Assembly (NCBI RefSeq): GCF_003316695.1
Contig: NZ_PDKB01000014.1
Location: 1 to 64,000, forward strand
DNA from: Aliarcobacter vitoriensis
Lineage (GTDB): Bacteria > Campylobacterota > Campylobacteria > Campylobacterales > Arcobacteraceae
DNA length: 64,000 nucleotides
Reading direction: 5' to 3'
Shown: positions 1-9,297 of the stretch, piece by piece
How positions within the stretch are numbered: position 1 is the first letter of the stretch
Layout: every line of letters starts with the position of its first letter
Made by a program: the position numbers and the translations under genes
The notes under the pieces: generated by a model
Told to the model about the DNA's origin: nothing
The model's input: the letters and a program-made list of their open reading frames with translations, nothing else
Database searches by the model: none

Positions 1-796
1 CTATTCCTGCTTTTGTTTTTATAATATTCTCATTTACTACTTTTGCCATCTGTCCAAATTCATCTTTTGAACTATCTTCTAAAAGTTCTGTTGTATTTGA
101 TTCTCTATTTAAGTATGCAAAAAATCCTAGTAATCCTAATTTAAAACTGTCTAAAGACTTAGAAATCTGTTTTATTATAACAACACTAACAGTAAATCCA
201 ATCAACACTCCAATTACTAGTAAAACTATTCCTTCAAACAAAGAATCTTTCGACAACGCTATTATTTCATTTACATTTGATTTTAAATTATTTTCTACTT
301 TCTGTATTTCTTTTTCTATCTCATTTTCAAAATGATGTAAATGCTCTGAATAAGCTTCAATTGATTGCTCTAGTATTATATTTTTATTTTCAGTAACTAT
401 AAATTTGTTTGCTATATTCTCACCTTCAGTAAATAAATTTTTAGCCAATAACTCTAGATTTTTTATATTTTTTAATTCATTACTATTATTTTTAAATAGT
501 TCTTGTATAACACTCATTTCTATAGAAGCTTTATTAAAATACTCTTTTGCTTCACCTATTTTATCGAAGTTATTTTCAATAATTGCATTTGATATTGATA
601 GTTGCATATCTAAAATATATTTTTCAAATTTAGATAAATGAATTATTTCTGGAACAACAGTATTCTCAATATATTCACTATCATTAATTATCAATGAAAA
701 TGATTTACCAGAAATAAATCCATATATCATAAATAATATCATTATACTAGATGATAACCCAATAATTTTTTGCTTTGTATTTAAATTTTTTAACAT
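1..796 (-). CDS. Methyl-accepting chemotaxis protein, N-terminal part (cut by window start)
   Basis: About 265 residues of a chemoreceptor are visible; the signalling domain lies outside the window. Translation gives a first membrane segment at about residues 9-30, a helical ligand-sensing region of about 150 residues (four-helix-bundle style, rich in Glu, Asn and Lys), a second membrane segment near residues 190-212, and then the motif FFAYLNRES followed by DEFGQMAKVVNENI, which is typical of the HAMP-proximal region of Campylobacterota receptors. The ATG at 796 overlaps the stop of the upstream small ORF and has a good AAGGAG ribosome site. The ligand cannot be told. Family assignment is fairly sure. 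Confidence 0.85.
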   Translation of the reverse strand, partial: MLKNLNTKQKIIGLSSSIMILFMIYGFISGKSFSLIINDSEYIENTVVPEIIHLSKFEKYILDMQLSISNAIIENNFDKIGEAKEYFNKASIEMSVIQELFKNNSNELKNIKNLELLAKNLFTEGENIANKFIVTENKNIILEQSIEAYSEHLHHFENEIEKEIQKVENNLKSNVNEIIALSKDSLFEGIVLLVIGVLIGFTVSVVIIKQISKSLDSFKLGLLGFFAYLNRESNTTELLEDSSKDEFGQMAKVVNENIIKTKAGI

Positions 797-984
797 TCTT
801 CACTCCTTGGTTGATTTCTTTCAATTATTATTCTTATTTTATTTAGCTGGTTTAAGATATCTTTTAATACTTGTTTTTGAGATATATCTTTACAATCATA
901 TTTTTGTAGTGAATACTCGTCTTCAACGTAACTCAATAACTGGTAAATTAAAAAATTAAGTTCAATATCTTTTTCTTTTGTCAT
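790..984 (-). CDS. Small acidic protein upstream of and coupled to the chemoreceptor
   Basis: A 64-residue ORF starting with MTKEKDIELNFLIYQLL and ending RSEEC. It has a ribosome site (TTAAGG, 7 bases before ATG). Its stop codon overlaps the start of the chemoreceptor gene within ATGTTAA, so the two are very probably translated from one mRNA. It looks cytosolic and helical, with no signal peptide, and resembles no family I can name. It could be a chemoreceptor accessory protein or merely a leader peptide. Confidence 0.6.
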   Translation of the reverse strand: MTKEKDIELNFLIYQLLSYVEDEYSLQKYDCKDISQKQVLKDILNQLNKIRIIIERNQPRSEEC

Positions 985-1005
985 ATTAATCCTTAAAAAA
1001 GATAA

Positions 1006-1024
1006 TCTTATCTTATCTTATCTT
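1006..1024. repeat. Pentanucleotide repeat TCTTA, nearly four copies
   Basis: TCTTA repeats four times in a row, the last copy lacking one base. It lies directly upstream of the small ORF/chemoreceptor pair, which is transcribed away from it on the minus strand (there read as TAAGA). It is short, but sits where a change of repeat number would alter the promoter or leader. Confidence 0.6.
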
Positions 1025-1105
1025 GCAATTAAAAACCCATTTAATTTTTATTAAATTTATATGTAATAGTTTGATATTTATTGGAAATTGTAGATTTTAA
1101 TAAAT

Positions 1106-1140
1106 CTTCCTCTTTTATATTTTAAAATATAAAGAGAAAG
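1106..1140. other. AT-rich hairpin between the rhodanese gene and the chemoreceptor operon
   Basis: Contains a perfect 20-bp palindrome at 1114-1133 (TTTATATTTT then AAAATATAAA) flanked by imperfectly paired CTTCCTC and GAGAAAG arms. It lies 3' of the minus-strand rhodanese gene, but no clear T-tract follows on that strand, so its use as a terminator is uncertain; it could also be an operator of the small ORF/chemoreceptor unit. Confidence 0.4.
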
Positions 1141-1166
1141 ATATAGAAGAAGTGGATTAGTTTATT

Positions 1167-2354
1167 TTATTCTAAAGGCTCATTTACATCAATTTTGCAT
1201 TTATTACCTTCACAAATAATATTTGCATCAAAGTAAAAAATTTCTGATAAATCAACTTTATCTTTTTGTAATTTCATATATGCTTCCAATGATCTAGCAC
1301 CAGCACTACAATGAAAAATAATAGTTTTATCTTTTGGTAACTTTTCAAGTATCTCTTTTGCACTCAATTTATCAGTTTCGATATTTATACTACCTTCAAT
1401 ATTTCCTTTTTCAAAGTCTTTTTTAGAAAGTACATTTACAATTTGAATATAAGAAGGAACTTTATTTTCTAAAATTAATGATTTTAACCACTCTCCATCA
1501 ACAGTTCCTTCATCACTTCCTAATTTTGCACCATTTTTACTAAACTCTTTTTTGGCTTCTTTTGGTTTATCTTCTGATTTTTTACCACCTATTGTTGTAG
1601 GAAGTCCAGCTTTCTTCCACTCTGGAACTCCACCAGCATATACAGAAACATTTTTATAACCTAATTCAAGAAGTTTATTTGCTACAATATTTGATTTTTC
1701 ACAAGAATAACCAGAACAAAAAGTTACGATTTTTTCATCTTTATTTATAGGAAATCTACCTATTAACTTATCAAGTTCAGTATCAGGAATAGAAATACTT
1801 CCTAAAATAGTTTCTTGCATAAATTTTGCATTTGGTCTTGCATCTACAAGTAAAGCACTGTTGTTTTCTTGATAAGATTTAATAACTACTGTACCAACTT
1901 CTAAATAGCTTTTTGTTGCCCATTGCGGTTCTCCAGCACTATAAACTTTTACTTTTTTATGCCCTTTTTTCTTTAAAAGATTTGCAACAATTGGACTTTT
2001 TTCACATCCATATCCACCGCAATAAACAATTAATTCTTTATCTTTAGATACATCTATAAGTTGTTTATATCCATCTTCAAAAGTTCCATCTGTAATATTT
2101 AAACTAGAAGGAATCGTACCTCTTACATATTTTGCTTCTGGTCTTGCATCGATTAAAATAGCTTCAGCTGAACCTCTATGTCCAATACCAACTTTTTGCT
2201 TAACATATTCGAAATCAACTTGTTCTAATTTGTATTTATTTATCAACTCCAAAACTGCTGGAGTTGGTTTTGTTAAATTTGGTATCTCATTTGCAAATAA
2301 TCCACCAAAACCTAAAATTGATACTACAACTAAACTACTAACTATTTTTTTCAT
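1167..2354 (-). CDS. Exported protein with three rhodanese domains
   Basis: 395 residues with an N-terminal signal peptide (hydrophobic to about residue 21, ending LFANE), so likely periplasmic. Three rhodanese-homology domains follow. The first two carry active-site loops CGGYGC and CSGYSC and closely resemble each other (LIDARPEAK and LVDARPNAK start blocks; both end in an AGxPxW motif). The third has the loop CSAGAR and is separated by a Lys/Glu-rich linker at about residues 250-280. Such proteins bind persulfide sulfur on the loop cysteine. The gene lies 17 bp downstream of the SQR gene and is probably co-transcribed, suggesting it receives sulfane sulfur from sulfide oxidation. The exact sulfur acceptor is unknown. 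Confidence 0.85.
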   Translation of the reverse strand: MKKIVSSLVVVSILGFGGLFANEIPNLTKPTPAVLELINKYKLEQVDFEYVKQKVGIGHRGSAEAILIDARPEAKYVRGTIPSSLNITDGTFEDGYKQLIDVSKDKELIVYCGGYGCEKSPIVANLLKKKGHKKVKVYSAGEPQWATKSYLEVGTVVIKSYQENNSALLVDARPNAKFMQETILGSISIPDTELDKLIGRFPINKDEKIVTFCSGYSCEKSNIVANKLLELGYKNVSVYAGGVPEWKKAGLPTTIGGKKSEDKPKEAKKEFSKNGAKLGSDEGTVDGEWLKSLILENKVPSYIQIVNVLSKKDFEKGNIEGSINIETDKLSAKEILEKLPKDKTIIFHCSAGARSLEAYMKLQKDKVDLSEIFYFDANIICEGNKCKIDVNEPLE

Positions 2355-2371
2355 TTTGTTCTCCCTATATT

Positions 2372-3841
2372 TTAAGCTCTACCGCTTAGCATTCCATACA
2401 TTGTCATTGGTTTTAAAATATAAACTTTTAATATCCACCAAATCCATCTCTCTTGTGTAGGATCAAGTGGTATAATAGGAGTTGGTTTTGATGTCCAATC
2501 AAATTCTGCAAGCATAACTTTTCCAATATCAGTTAAAACTGGGCAAACTGTGTAGCCATCAAATCTAGCTGTTAGCTCTTTACCTTCCATAACTGCTATT
2601 AAATTTTCAACTAAAACTTTATATTGTTTTCTTACTGTTCCTCCTGTTTTACCTAGTGGTACAGCTGCTATATCACCTAAAGCAAAAACATTTTTGTATT
2701 TTACATGTTGCAATGTTTCTTTATTAACAGGGATCCAACCTTTTTCTGAACCAATTTCAGATTTTCCTATTTCATCTGGAGCTTTTTGTGGAGGAGTAAT
2801 ATGTAAAAAATCAAAAGGAACTTCAATATTTTGGCTTTTTTTAACAATATCATACTCTTCTAAATCTTTATCATAAGCACCCTCTTCTTCCCAAAATTTA
2901 TTAAAAATAGCAACTTTTTTTGCAATATCAACCTCAACTAAATTATGTTGAAAATTCCATTTCATATCTCTTGCAATAAACTGCTTTTCAATAGCATCAG
3001 CAAATTCCTTAACACTAAATAGCTTATCATTATTATCATACAATGTTAATTCAGCATTCGCTCTTGCTTTTGCTTCATTTAATCTTGCATTTGTAAGATA
3101 CATAACTTTTTTAGGAGCTCCTCCACATTTTATAGGAGTATTTGGTGCAGTAAATACACCTTTTACCTTTTGCCCATCTTTTGCTTTTTGAATAAACTTT
3201 TGAGTTTGCTCCCACATATGTGCTGAACTATCAATATTATAAACAGATGTTACTCCACTATCACCAAAAACTTTTAAAATTTTTGAAGCATCTCCAGCAC
3301 TATAAGCATCTCCTATCTCTTCTAATCCTTTAATTGCAGCAAAATCAAGAGTAACCCCAGCTGCTACAATTAAAAAATCATAAGATAATACATCTCCAGA
3401 TGCCAATGTCACTTTATTTGCTTCAGGATTAAAATCAACAGCTTTATCTTTTATGAAAGTAACACCATTTGGTAAATAATCTTTTGTTTCAAAAAGTAAT
3501 TCATCTTTTGATTTATAAATTCCAGATGCTACAAGAGTAGTCCCTGGTTGGTAAGATACTGATTTAGGATTTGGTTCAACAATTGTAATGTCAGGATCTG
3601 ATAATGTATTAACCAACCTTGCAGCTGTTGAAATACCAGCTAATCCACCACCAATAATAAGGATTTTCCCTTTTGCTTCACTAGCTTTTGCAGCTGTTGA
3701 TGCACTAGCTTGAGTTCCACCAGTTAAAAGTGCTGCACTTCCAAGACCTGCTAATTTAAAAGCTTCTCTTCTTGAGATTCCAGATTTTTTTAATTCACTA
3801 TCTATAATCTCAAATGCTTTTCTTAACTCATCTTTATTCAT
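2372..3841 (-). CDS. sqr: Tat-exported FAD-dependent sulfide:quinone oxidoreductase family protein
   Basis: 489 residues counted from the ATG at 3841, which has an AAGGA ribosome site; an upstream in-frame ATG is less likely. The N-terminus carries a twin-arginine signal (SRREAFKLAGLGSAALL). A FAD-binding Rossmann motif follows (GGGLAGISTAARL), with YQPGTTLVASG, typical of SQR and flavocytochrome c sulfide dehydrogenases. Two cysteines at expected places (KCGGAPKK and YTVCPVLTDIG) could form the redox centre, and a C-terminal hydrophobic/amphipathic stretch with WIWW would dock to the membrane. It would oxidise sulfide to sulfane sulfur and pass electrons to quinone. Partner of the downstream rhodanese protein. 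The SQR subtype is not resolved. Confidence 0.85.
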   Translation of the reverse strand: MNKDELRKAFEIIDSELKKSGISRREAFKLAGLGSAALLTGGTQASASTAAKASEAKGKILIIGGGLAGISTAARLVNTLSDPDITIVEPNPKSVSYQPGTTLVASGIYKSKDELLFETKDYLPNGVTFIKDKAVDFNPEANKVTLASGDVLSYDFLIVAAGVTLDFAAIKGLEEIGDAYSAGDASKILKVFGDSGVTSVYNIDSSAHMWEQTQKFIQKAKDGQKVKGVFTAPNTPIKCGGAPKKVMYLTNARLNEAKARANAELTLYDNNDKLFSVKEFADAIEKQFIARDMKWNFQHNLVEVDIAKKVAIFNKFWEEEGAYDKDLEEYDIVKKSQNIEVPFDFLHITPPQKAPDEIGKSEIGSEKGWIPVNKETLQHVKYKNVFALGDIAAVPLGKTGGTVRKQYKVLVENLIAVMEGKELTARFDGYTVCPVLTDIGKVMLAEFDWTSKPTPIIPLDPTQERWIWWILKVYILKPMTMYGMLSGRA

Positions 3842-3937
3842 TATTTTTTCCTTAAAATAAATATATAATATACTAGCAAAATAATTATAATAATACACTT
3901 ACTTTATATAAGTTTGTATTTTCAAATATATATCATT

Positions 3938-4519
3938 TTATCTTATAATTTGTAGTGATTTATAATAATCTTCTTGTGAGTTTATATTTAAGAATTCATC
4001 TTCATATTGAAAGTCTAAAATATTATATTTAGAATTCCTAACTAAATAATTTATTTTATGAATATCATCTTTTATCATATTTTTAATTCTATTTAAAATA
4101 TTTTTTGAAAATACTCCACATAAATTGTGTGTTTTTAAAGGTGTTTGAGCAATGGTTATATCAAAATCTAAACTCTTACTTATTAGTTCTTTTATTGTTT
4201 CAATTTTTACAAAAGGTGTGTCCACTGCGATAATAAAAACTTTTTCATCTTTTATTGTTTCTAAAATAGTTTGTAAAGCTAAAATTGGCGAGAAAATCTC
4301 TTTATTTTCATCTAGGATTAGATTATTAGAATTTAGAAAATTAAATTTATTGCTTTTTGAAGAGATATAAATATCTTTAAAGTGAGGTTTTAGTCTTTCA
4401 AATTGATATTCTATCAAAGAGTTTGAAGAGCTAAAGGGAAGAAGAGATTTGTCTTCTCCCATTCGTGAACTTTTACCTCCACTTAAAATAACACAAGGTA
4501 TTTCAAATGGAATAATCAT
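3938..4519 (-). CDS. mobA: Molybdenum cofactor guanylyltransferase
   Basis: 193 residues. The N-terminal nucleotide-binding signature LSGGKSSRMGEDKSLLPF is diagnostic of MobA, and a VDTPFV segment matches the metal-binding region. It attaches GMP to molybdopterin to form the guanine dinucleotide cofactor used by DMSO-reductase-family enzymes. The ATG directly follows the leuC stop codon, so it is co-transcribed with leuC although the pathways are unrelated. Confidence 0.88.
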   Translation of the reverse strand: MIIPFEIPCVILSGGKSSRMGEDKSLLPFSSSNSLIEYQFERLKPHFKDIYISSKSNKFNFLNSNNLILDENKEIFSPILALQTILETIKDEKVFIIAVDTPFVKIETIKELISKSLDFDITIAQTPLKTHNLCGVFSKNILNRIKNMIKDDIHKINYLVRNSKYNILDFQYEDEFLNINSQEDYYKSLQIIR

Positions 4520-5788
4520 TTATAAACTTCTTGGGTCTGTAATATATCCACTAATAGCACTTGCAGCGGCAACAGCACTATTTGCTAAATAGATTTTTGA
4601 ACTTCTACTTCCCATTCTTCCAACAAAGTTTCTATTTGTTGTAGAGATACATACTTCGTTATCTCCTAAAATTCCCATATATCCACCAAGACATGCTCCA
4701 CATGTAGGATTTGATACAACTGCTCCAGCATCAACTAAAGTATCAATATATCCTAGTTTTGTAGCTTCTCTTAATATTTTTTGAGTTCCTGGAGTTAAGA
4801 TAAGTCTTACATGTCGAGCTACTTTTTTATCTTTTAAAATTTCAGCTGCAACTTTAAAATCACTTAATCTTCCATTTGTACATGAACCTATAAATACTTG
4901 ATCAACTTTGATATCATCTTTAACAGCTTGAGATACACTATGACCATTTGATGGTAAATATGGATATGCAATAACAGGCTCTAGTTTTTCTACATCAATA
5001 ACAATCTCTTGACAATAAACAGCATCTTCATCACTATAATGAATTTTAGGCTCTGCTCTTAAACTATCCCTACTATCCAAAAACTCTTTTGTAATCTCAT
5101 CGTAAGCTACAATTCCATTTTTAGCACCTGCTTCAATAGCCATATTACATAAACTAAATCTATCATCCATTGATAAATATTTTATTGTATCTCCTGTAAA
5201 TTCTAAAGCTTTATATAAAGCTCCATCAACTCCAAGTATTCTAATAATTTCTAAAATTAAATCTTTTCCAGTTACATATTTAGATGGACGACCATTAAAT
5301 ACTACTTTTATAGATTCTGGAACTTTAAACCAATTCCCACCAGTAATCATTCCAAAAGAGATATCTGTTGAACCCATACCAGTTGAAAATGCTCCTAAAG
5401 CTCCGTGTGTACATGTATGACTATCTGCACCAATGATAACATCACCAGGAATTACTAAACCTTTTTCAGGTAAAAGTGCATGTTCTATTCCCATATCTTT
5501 TTCATCAAAAAAGTTTTTTAAATTGTATTTTAATGCAAAATCTCTACTAATCTTTGCTTGATTTGCTGAAGCTATATCTTTTGCTGGAATAAAATGGTCT
5601 AAAACTATTGCAAAACCATCTGGATTTGCTAGTTTTTTAAAACCACCCTCTTCAAATGCACGAATAGAAATAGGAGTTGTAATATCATTTCCAATTACCA
5701 TATCAATTGGACTTCTTACAATTTCTCCTGCATAAACTTTTTTTCCAACATGTTCACTAAAAATTTTTTCTGTAATTGTTTGACCCAT
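4520..5788 (-). CDS. leuC: 3-isopropylmalate dehydratase large subunit
   Basis: 422 residues from the ATG at 5788 (AGGAAA ribosome site; an upstream in-frame start adds 17 unconserved residues). It isomerises isopropylmalate in leucine synthesis with a [4Fe-4S] cluster: cluster cysteines are visible in FIGSCTNGR and in SNPTCGACLGG, and the aconitase-type GADSHTCTHGALGAFSTGMGS block is complete. No leuD small-subunit gene lies in this window. The shorter, archaeal-like LeuC/HacA form also includes homoaconitases, but leucine synthesis is the simplest reading. Confidence 0.9.
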   Translation of the reverse strand: MGQTITEKIFSEHVGKKVYAGEIVRSPIDMVIGNDITTPISIRAFEEGGFKKLANPDGFAIVLDHFIPAKDIASANQAKISRDFALKYNLKNFFDEKDMGIEHALLPEKGLVIPGDVIIGADSHTCTHGALGAFSTGMGSTDISFGMITGGNWFKVPESIKVVFNGRPSKYVTGKDLILEIIRILGVDGALYKALEFTGDTIKYLSMDDRFSLCNMAIEAGAKNGIVAYDEITKEFLDSRDSLRAEPKIHYSDEDAVYCQEIVIDVEKLEPVIAYPYLPSNGHSVSQAVKDDIKVDQVFIGSCTNGRLSDFKVAAEILKDKKVARHVRLILTPGTQKILREATKLGYIDTLVDAGAVVSNPTCGACLGGYMGILGDNEVCISTTNRNFVGRMGSRSSKIYLANSAVAAASAISGYITDPRSL

Positions 5789-5853
5789 ATTTTTTCCTAA
5801 ACTGTTTAATTTTGAGAATTTTGCCAAGATTATAACCAAAAAACTCTTTTAAG

Positions 5854-6330
5854 CTACAAAGAGCTTTTCTCTTTTAAATTTTTTTCTCTTCTATTGTTTC
5901 GTATTTGAATAAAGATTATAATAGCAACGGAAACATTTATCATAACATCTGCAAAGTTGAAAATTGCAAACTCAAATCCATAATGCCAATAAAAATAATC
6001 AACAACTGCACCATAAGTAAATCTATCCAAAATATTTGACAATCCACCAGCATATAAAAGCCCTATTGCAATATAATATTCTTTAAATAAATATATATTT
6101 TTATATAAATATATACTTCCTAAAACTACTATAAAAAGCTGGATATATTTTAAATACTCATCCAAAAAAGAGAACATAGAAAAAGCAACTCCATAGTTGT
6201 AAGCAAGTTTCAAGCTCATAACACTTCCATTTGCATCCCAACCAAGATTTGCAAAACCAAACTTTACAACTTGGTCTATGATAAAAATCGCTATAAAAAT
6301 AGCAACTGCTAATTTAAACTCTCTTTTCAT
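5854..6330 (-). CDS. lspA: Lipoprotein signal peptidase (signal peptidase II)
   Basis: 158 residues with four membrane segments. It cleaves prolipoprotein signal peptides before the lipidated cysteine. Visible signatures are the [10 protein letters not shown] motif, and the two catalytic aspartates in [16 protein letters not shown] and FNFADVMI. The start overlaps the glmM stop by four bases (ATGA), indicating translational coupling. Length is typical. Confidence 0.95.
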   Translation of the reverse strand: MKREFKLAVAIFIAIFIIDQVVKFGFANLGWDANGSVMSLKLAYNYGVAFSMFSFLDEYLKYIQLFIVVLGSIYLYKNIYLFKEYYIAIGLLYAGGLSNILDRFTYGAVVDYFYWHYGFEFAIFNFADVMINVSVAIIIFIQIRNNRREKNLKEKSSL

Positions 6331-7661
6331 AAAGCTTTTTTAAAAAAAGAAATTAAAGTTTCCATTCCAGTCTCTACATCTTTTTTATTTTTTCCTTCGA
6401 GTAGAAGTCTGATTTTATTCTCTGTTCCAGAATATCTTATCAAATCTCTCATTCCTTTTTCTCTTAAAGGTTTTAAAATTTCATCTAAACCCTTTATATC
6501 TTTTAATGGTATTTTTTCATTAACTTTCATATTATGTAAAATCTGTGGATACAGAGTAAAAGGATTTAAAACTTCACTTGCTTTTTTCTTACTTCTAATC
6601 ATCATCGCCAACACTTGCAATGCCGAAGCTAAACCATCTCCAGTTTTTGCAGCATCAGAAAAAATAATATGTCCACTTTGTTCTCCACCAAAATTTATAC
6701 CTTGTTCTTTCATGAGTTCAAGAACGTATTTATCTCCAACATCACTTCTTAAAAGTTTAATTTGATGGTTTGCTAAATAGTCTTCTAAGGCTTTATTTGA
6801 CATAACTGTAGCTACACAAGCATCACCTTTTAATAGATTTTCTTGTTTTAAGTATATTGTCAATGCTCCTAAAAGTTTATCCCCATCAACTATCTCACCT
6901 TTTTCATCAATAACAACCAATCTATCTGCATCACCATCAAGAGCCAATCCAATATCTGCTCGATACTCTCTTACAAGTTTTGCTACATTTTCTGGGTGCA
7001 TCGCTCCACAATTATCGTTTATATTAAATCCATTTGGCTTATTGTTTATAGTGATAACATCTGCACCTAATTCTTCTAAAATTGTAGGAGCAACTTTATA
7101 CGCAGCACCATTTGCACAATCAAGAATTATTCTTAAACCTTTTAGAGTTAAATCTTTTGGAAACGATGACTTAATAACAACAATATATCTTCCAATAACA
7201 TCATCTATTCTTTTTGATGAACCAATATCCATACCAGTTACTTGTTCACTTTGGAGTAAATCATGATTGAAAAATATTTTTTCAATCTCTTTTTCATCTT
7301 CAACACTTAGTTTATTTCCATGATTATCAAAAAACTTTATTCCATTATCTTCAAAAGGATTGTGTGAAGCACTTATCATAATTCCAGCATCACATCTCAT
7401 ACTTTCTGTTAAATATGCTATTGCAGGAGTTGGCATAGGTCCTATTTGGATAACATCATATCCAACAGATGTAAGACCACTAACAAGTGCATTTTCTATC
7501 ATATATCCACTTCTTCTTGTATCTTTTCCAACTAAAATTTTATTTGTTGTTGAGTGTTTTCTAAAATGAACACCAGCAGCTTGTGCAAGTTTTATTACAG
7601 TAAAAGCATCTAAAAATGCTCCAGCCTTTCCTCTAACTCCATCTGTTCCAAATAGTTTCAT
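6327..7661 (-). CDS. glmM: Phosphoglucosamine mutase
   Basis: 444 residues. Converts glucosamine-6-phosphate to glucosamine-1-phosphate for UDP-GlcNAc, hence peptidoglycan and LPS. The phosphoserine loop ([17 protein letters not shown]), the magnesium loop (DGDADRL), the sugar-binding loop (GGEQSGHI) and the phosphate-binding [12 protein letters not shown] are all intact. It heads the glmM-lspA pair and is divergent from rpsT. Confidence 0.95.
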   Translation of the reverse strand: MKLFGTDGVRGKAGAFLDAFTVIKLAQAAGVHFRKHSTTNKILVGKDTRRSGYMIENALVSGLTSVGYDVIQIGPMPTPAIAYLTESMRCDAGIMISASHNPFEDNGIKFFDNHGNKLSVEDEKEIEKIFFNHDLLQSEQVTGMDIGSSKRIDDVIGRYIVVIKSSFPKDLTLKGLRIILDCANGAAYKVAPTILEELGADVITINNKPNGFNINDNCGAMHPENVAKLVREYRADIGLALDGDADRLVVIDEKGEIVDGDKLLGALTIYLKQENLLKGDACVATVMSNKALEDYLANHQIKLLRSDVGDKYVLELMKEQGINFGGEQSGHIIFSDAAKTGDGLASALQVLAMMIRSKKKASEVLNPFTLYPQILHNMKVNEKIPLKDIKGLDEILKPLREKGMRDLIRYSGTENKIRLLLEGKNKKDVETGMETLISFFKKAL

Positions 7662-7699
7662 TAAATCTTCCTAAAATTAAACTCTGTTTAAGTTATTTT

Positions 7700-7715
7700 G
7701 GATAGTATTCTATCC
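7700..7715. promoter_or_regulatory. Inverted repeat GGATAG-N4-CTATCC between glmM and rpsT
   Basis: A 6-bp perfect inverted repeat with a 4-base centre in the 82-bp divergent region. It could be an operator or a small leader hairpin. No protein can be assigned to it. Confidence 0.4.
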
Positions 7716-7743
7716 TTTAAAATTTTATAAAGAGGTTAAAAAA

Positions 7744-8004
7744 ATGGCAAATCACAAATCTTCTGAAAAGAGAGCTAGACAAACTTTAGTTAAGACTGAA
7801 AGAAATAGATTCTATAAAACTAGAATTAAAAATATAACTAAAGATGTAGTTGCTGCAGTTGAATCTGGAGACAAAACAAAAGCTACTGAAGCAATGAAAG
7901 TTGCAAACAAATATTTCCACCACTGCGTTTCTAAAGGTATTTTACCAAAAGGTACAGCAGCTAGAAAAGTAAGTAGATTACAATTAAAAGTAAATGCTAT
8001 ATAA
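7744..8004 (+). CDS. rpsT: 30S ribosomal protein S20
   Basis: 86 residues, very basic and helical, beginning [14 protein letters not shown], the usual S20 opening, with conserved [25 protein letters not shown] near the C-terminus. AGAGG ribosome site upstream. It is followed after 7 bp by prfA, a pairing common in Campylobacterota. Confidence 0.97.
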   Translation: MANHKSSEKRARQTLVKTERNRFYKTRIKNITKDVVAAVESGDKTKATEAMKVANKYFHHCVSKGILPKGTAARKVSRLQLKVNAI

Positions 8005-8011
8005 GTAATTT

Positions 8012-9079
8012 ATGTTAAAAAATAGACTCCAACCATTTATTACTAGATATGAGGAAATCACTCAATTATTGATGAGTCCTGATATCACAAGTGATATAAA
8101 AAGAATGACATCTTTGTCAAAAGAACAATCAAGTATAGAAGCAATAGTAAATAAAGCTAAAGAGTATATAAAAGTTCTTGATGATATTGAAGAAAACAAA
8201 CTTATCCTTGATGATGCTGAACTTGGCGAATTAGCAAAAGAAGAGTTAAAAGAATTAGAAACTTCAAAACCAATTTTGGAAGAAGAGATAAAAGTTTTGA
8301 TGATTCCAAAAGATCCAAATGATGATAGAAATATTTACTTGGAGCTAAGAGCGGGAACAGGCGGAGATGAAGCTGCACTATTTGTAGGTGATTTATTCCG
8401 TGGTTATTTAAGATATGCTGAAAATAATGGTTGGAAAGTAGAGATTATGAGTTCAAGTGATAGTGAAGCAGGTGGTTACAAAGAGATAGTAATCTTAGTA
8501 AAAGGTGACCATGTGTATTCTAAACTAAAATTTGAAGGTGGAACTCATAGAGTTCAAAGAGTTCCAGCAACAGAATCTCAAGGTAGAGTTCATACATCAG
8601 CTATTACAGTTGCAGTTATGCCTGAAGTTGATGATGTTGAAGTCGAAATAAATGAAAATGATTTAAAAATTGATGTTATGAGAGCTAGTGGGAATGGTGG
8701 TCAATCTGTAAATACTACAGACTCGGCTGTAAGAATCACACATATTCCTTCTGGTATTGTTGTAACAAATCAAGATCAAAAATCTCAACATAAAAACAAA
8801 GAGCGAGCTATGAAAGTTCTAAAAGCTAAACTTTTTGAAATTGAGATGGAAAAAAAGATGGAAGCTGAAGGTGCAAACCGAAAAGAGCAAGTAGGAACTG
8901 GTGATAGAAGTGGAAGAATAAGAACTTATAACTTCCCACAAAATCGTATCAGTGATCATAGAATAAATTTGACTCTTTACAGACTTGAAAACATCTTAAA
9001 TGATGGGTTGTTTGATGAAGTAATTGATCCTCTTATTGCTGATCATCAATCTCGACTTATCGAAGCAAATGGGCTATAA
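8012..9079 (+). CDS. prfA: Peptide chain release factor 1
   Basis: 355 residues. Recognises UAA/UAG stop codons and triggers peptide release. The catalytic GGQ loop is present ([15 protein letters not shown]), as is the stop-codon-reading PxT motif in [14 protein letters not shown], which separates RF1 from RF2. Full length and collinear with the family. Co-transcribed with rpsT. Confidence 0.97.
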   Translation: MLKNRLQPFITRYEEITQLLMSPDITSDIKRMTSLSKEQSSIEAIVNKAKEYIKVLDDIEENKLILDDAELGELAKEELKELETSKPILEEEIKVLMIPKDPNDDRNIYLELRAGTGGDEAALFVGDLFRGYLRYAENNGWKVEIMSSSDSEAGGYKEIVILVKGDHVYSKLKFEGGTHRVQRVPATESQGRVHTSAITVAVMPEVDDVEVEINENDLKIDVMRASGNGGQSVNTTDSAVRITHIPSGIVVTNQDQKSQHKNKERAMKVLKAKLFEIEMEKKMEAEGANRKEQVGTGDRSGRIRTYNFPQNRISDHRINLTLYRLENILNDGLFDEVIDPLIADHQSRLIEANGL

Positions 9080-9091
9080 AAAGCCTTTTTT
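9072..9091 (+). terminator. Intrinsic terminator overlapping the prfA stop codon
   Basis: Short stem GGCT/AGCC around the prfA stop codon, followed directly by six T residues and a further T-rich stretch. The stem is short, so confidence is moderate. Confidence 0.55.
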
Positions 9092-9297
9092 GTTTTTCTT
9101 TTTTAAATACTAATAACAAAATAAAAATACTTTTATAATTTTTAAATCAATCTTATCTTTACTAATATTTTTATTTTTACTTAGATTTATTGTTTTTGTT
9201 TTAAATAAAATCATACAAATCATACCAAGTTTTCGTTACAGTTTTATATTAAAATGATAATTGATTTATTATAATATATAAACACAAGGAAAAAAAA

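Noticed and set aside
4520-5788. Homoaconitase instead of LeuC
   Set aside because: The short LeuC/HacA family cannot be split by eye; leucine synthesis is the simpler reading.
9205-9230. Near-direct repeat ATCATACAAATCATACCA
   Set aside because: Only two short imperfect copies in AT-rich DNA; no link to a feature.
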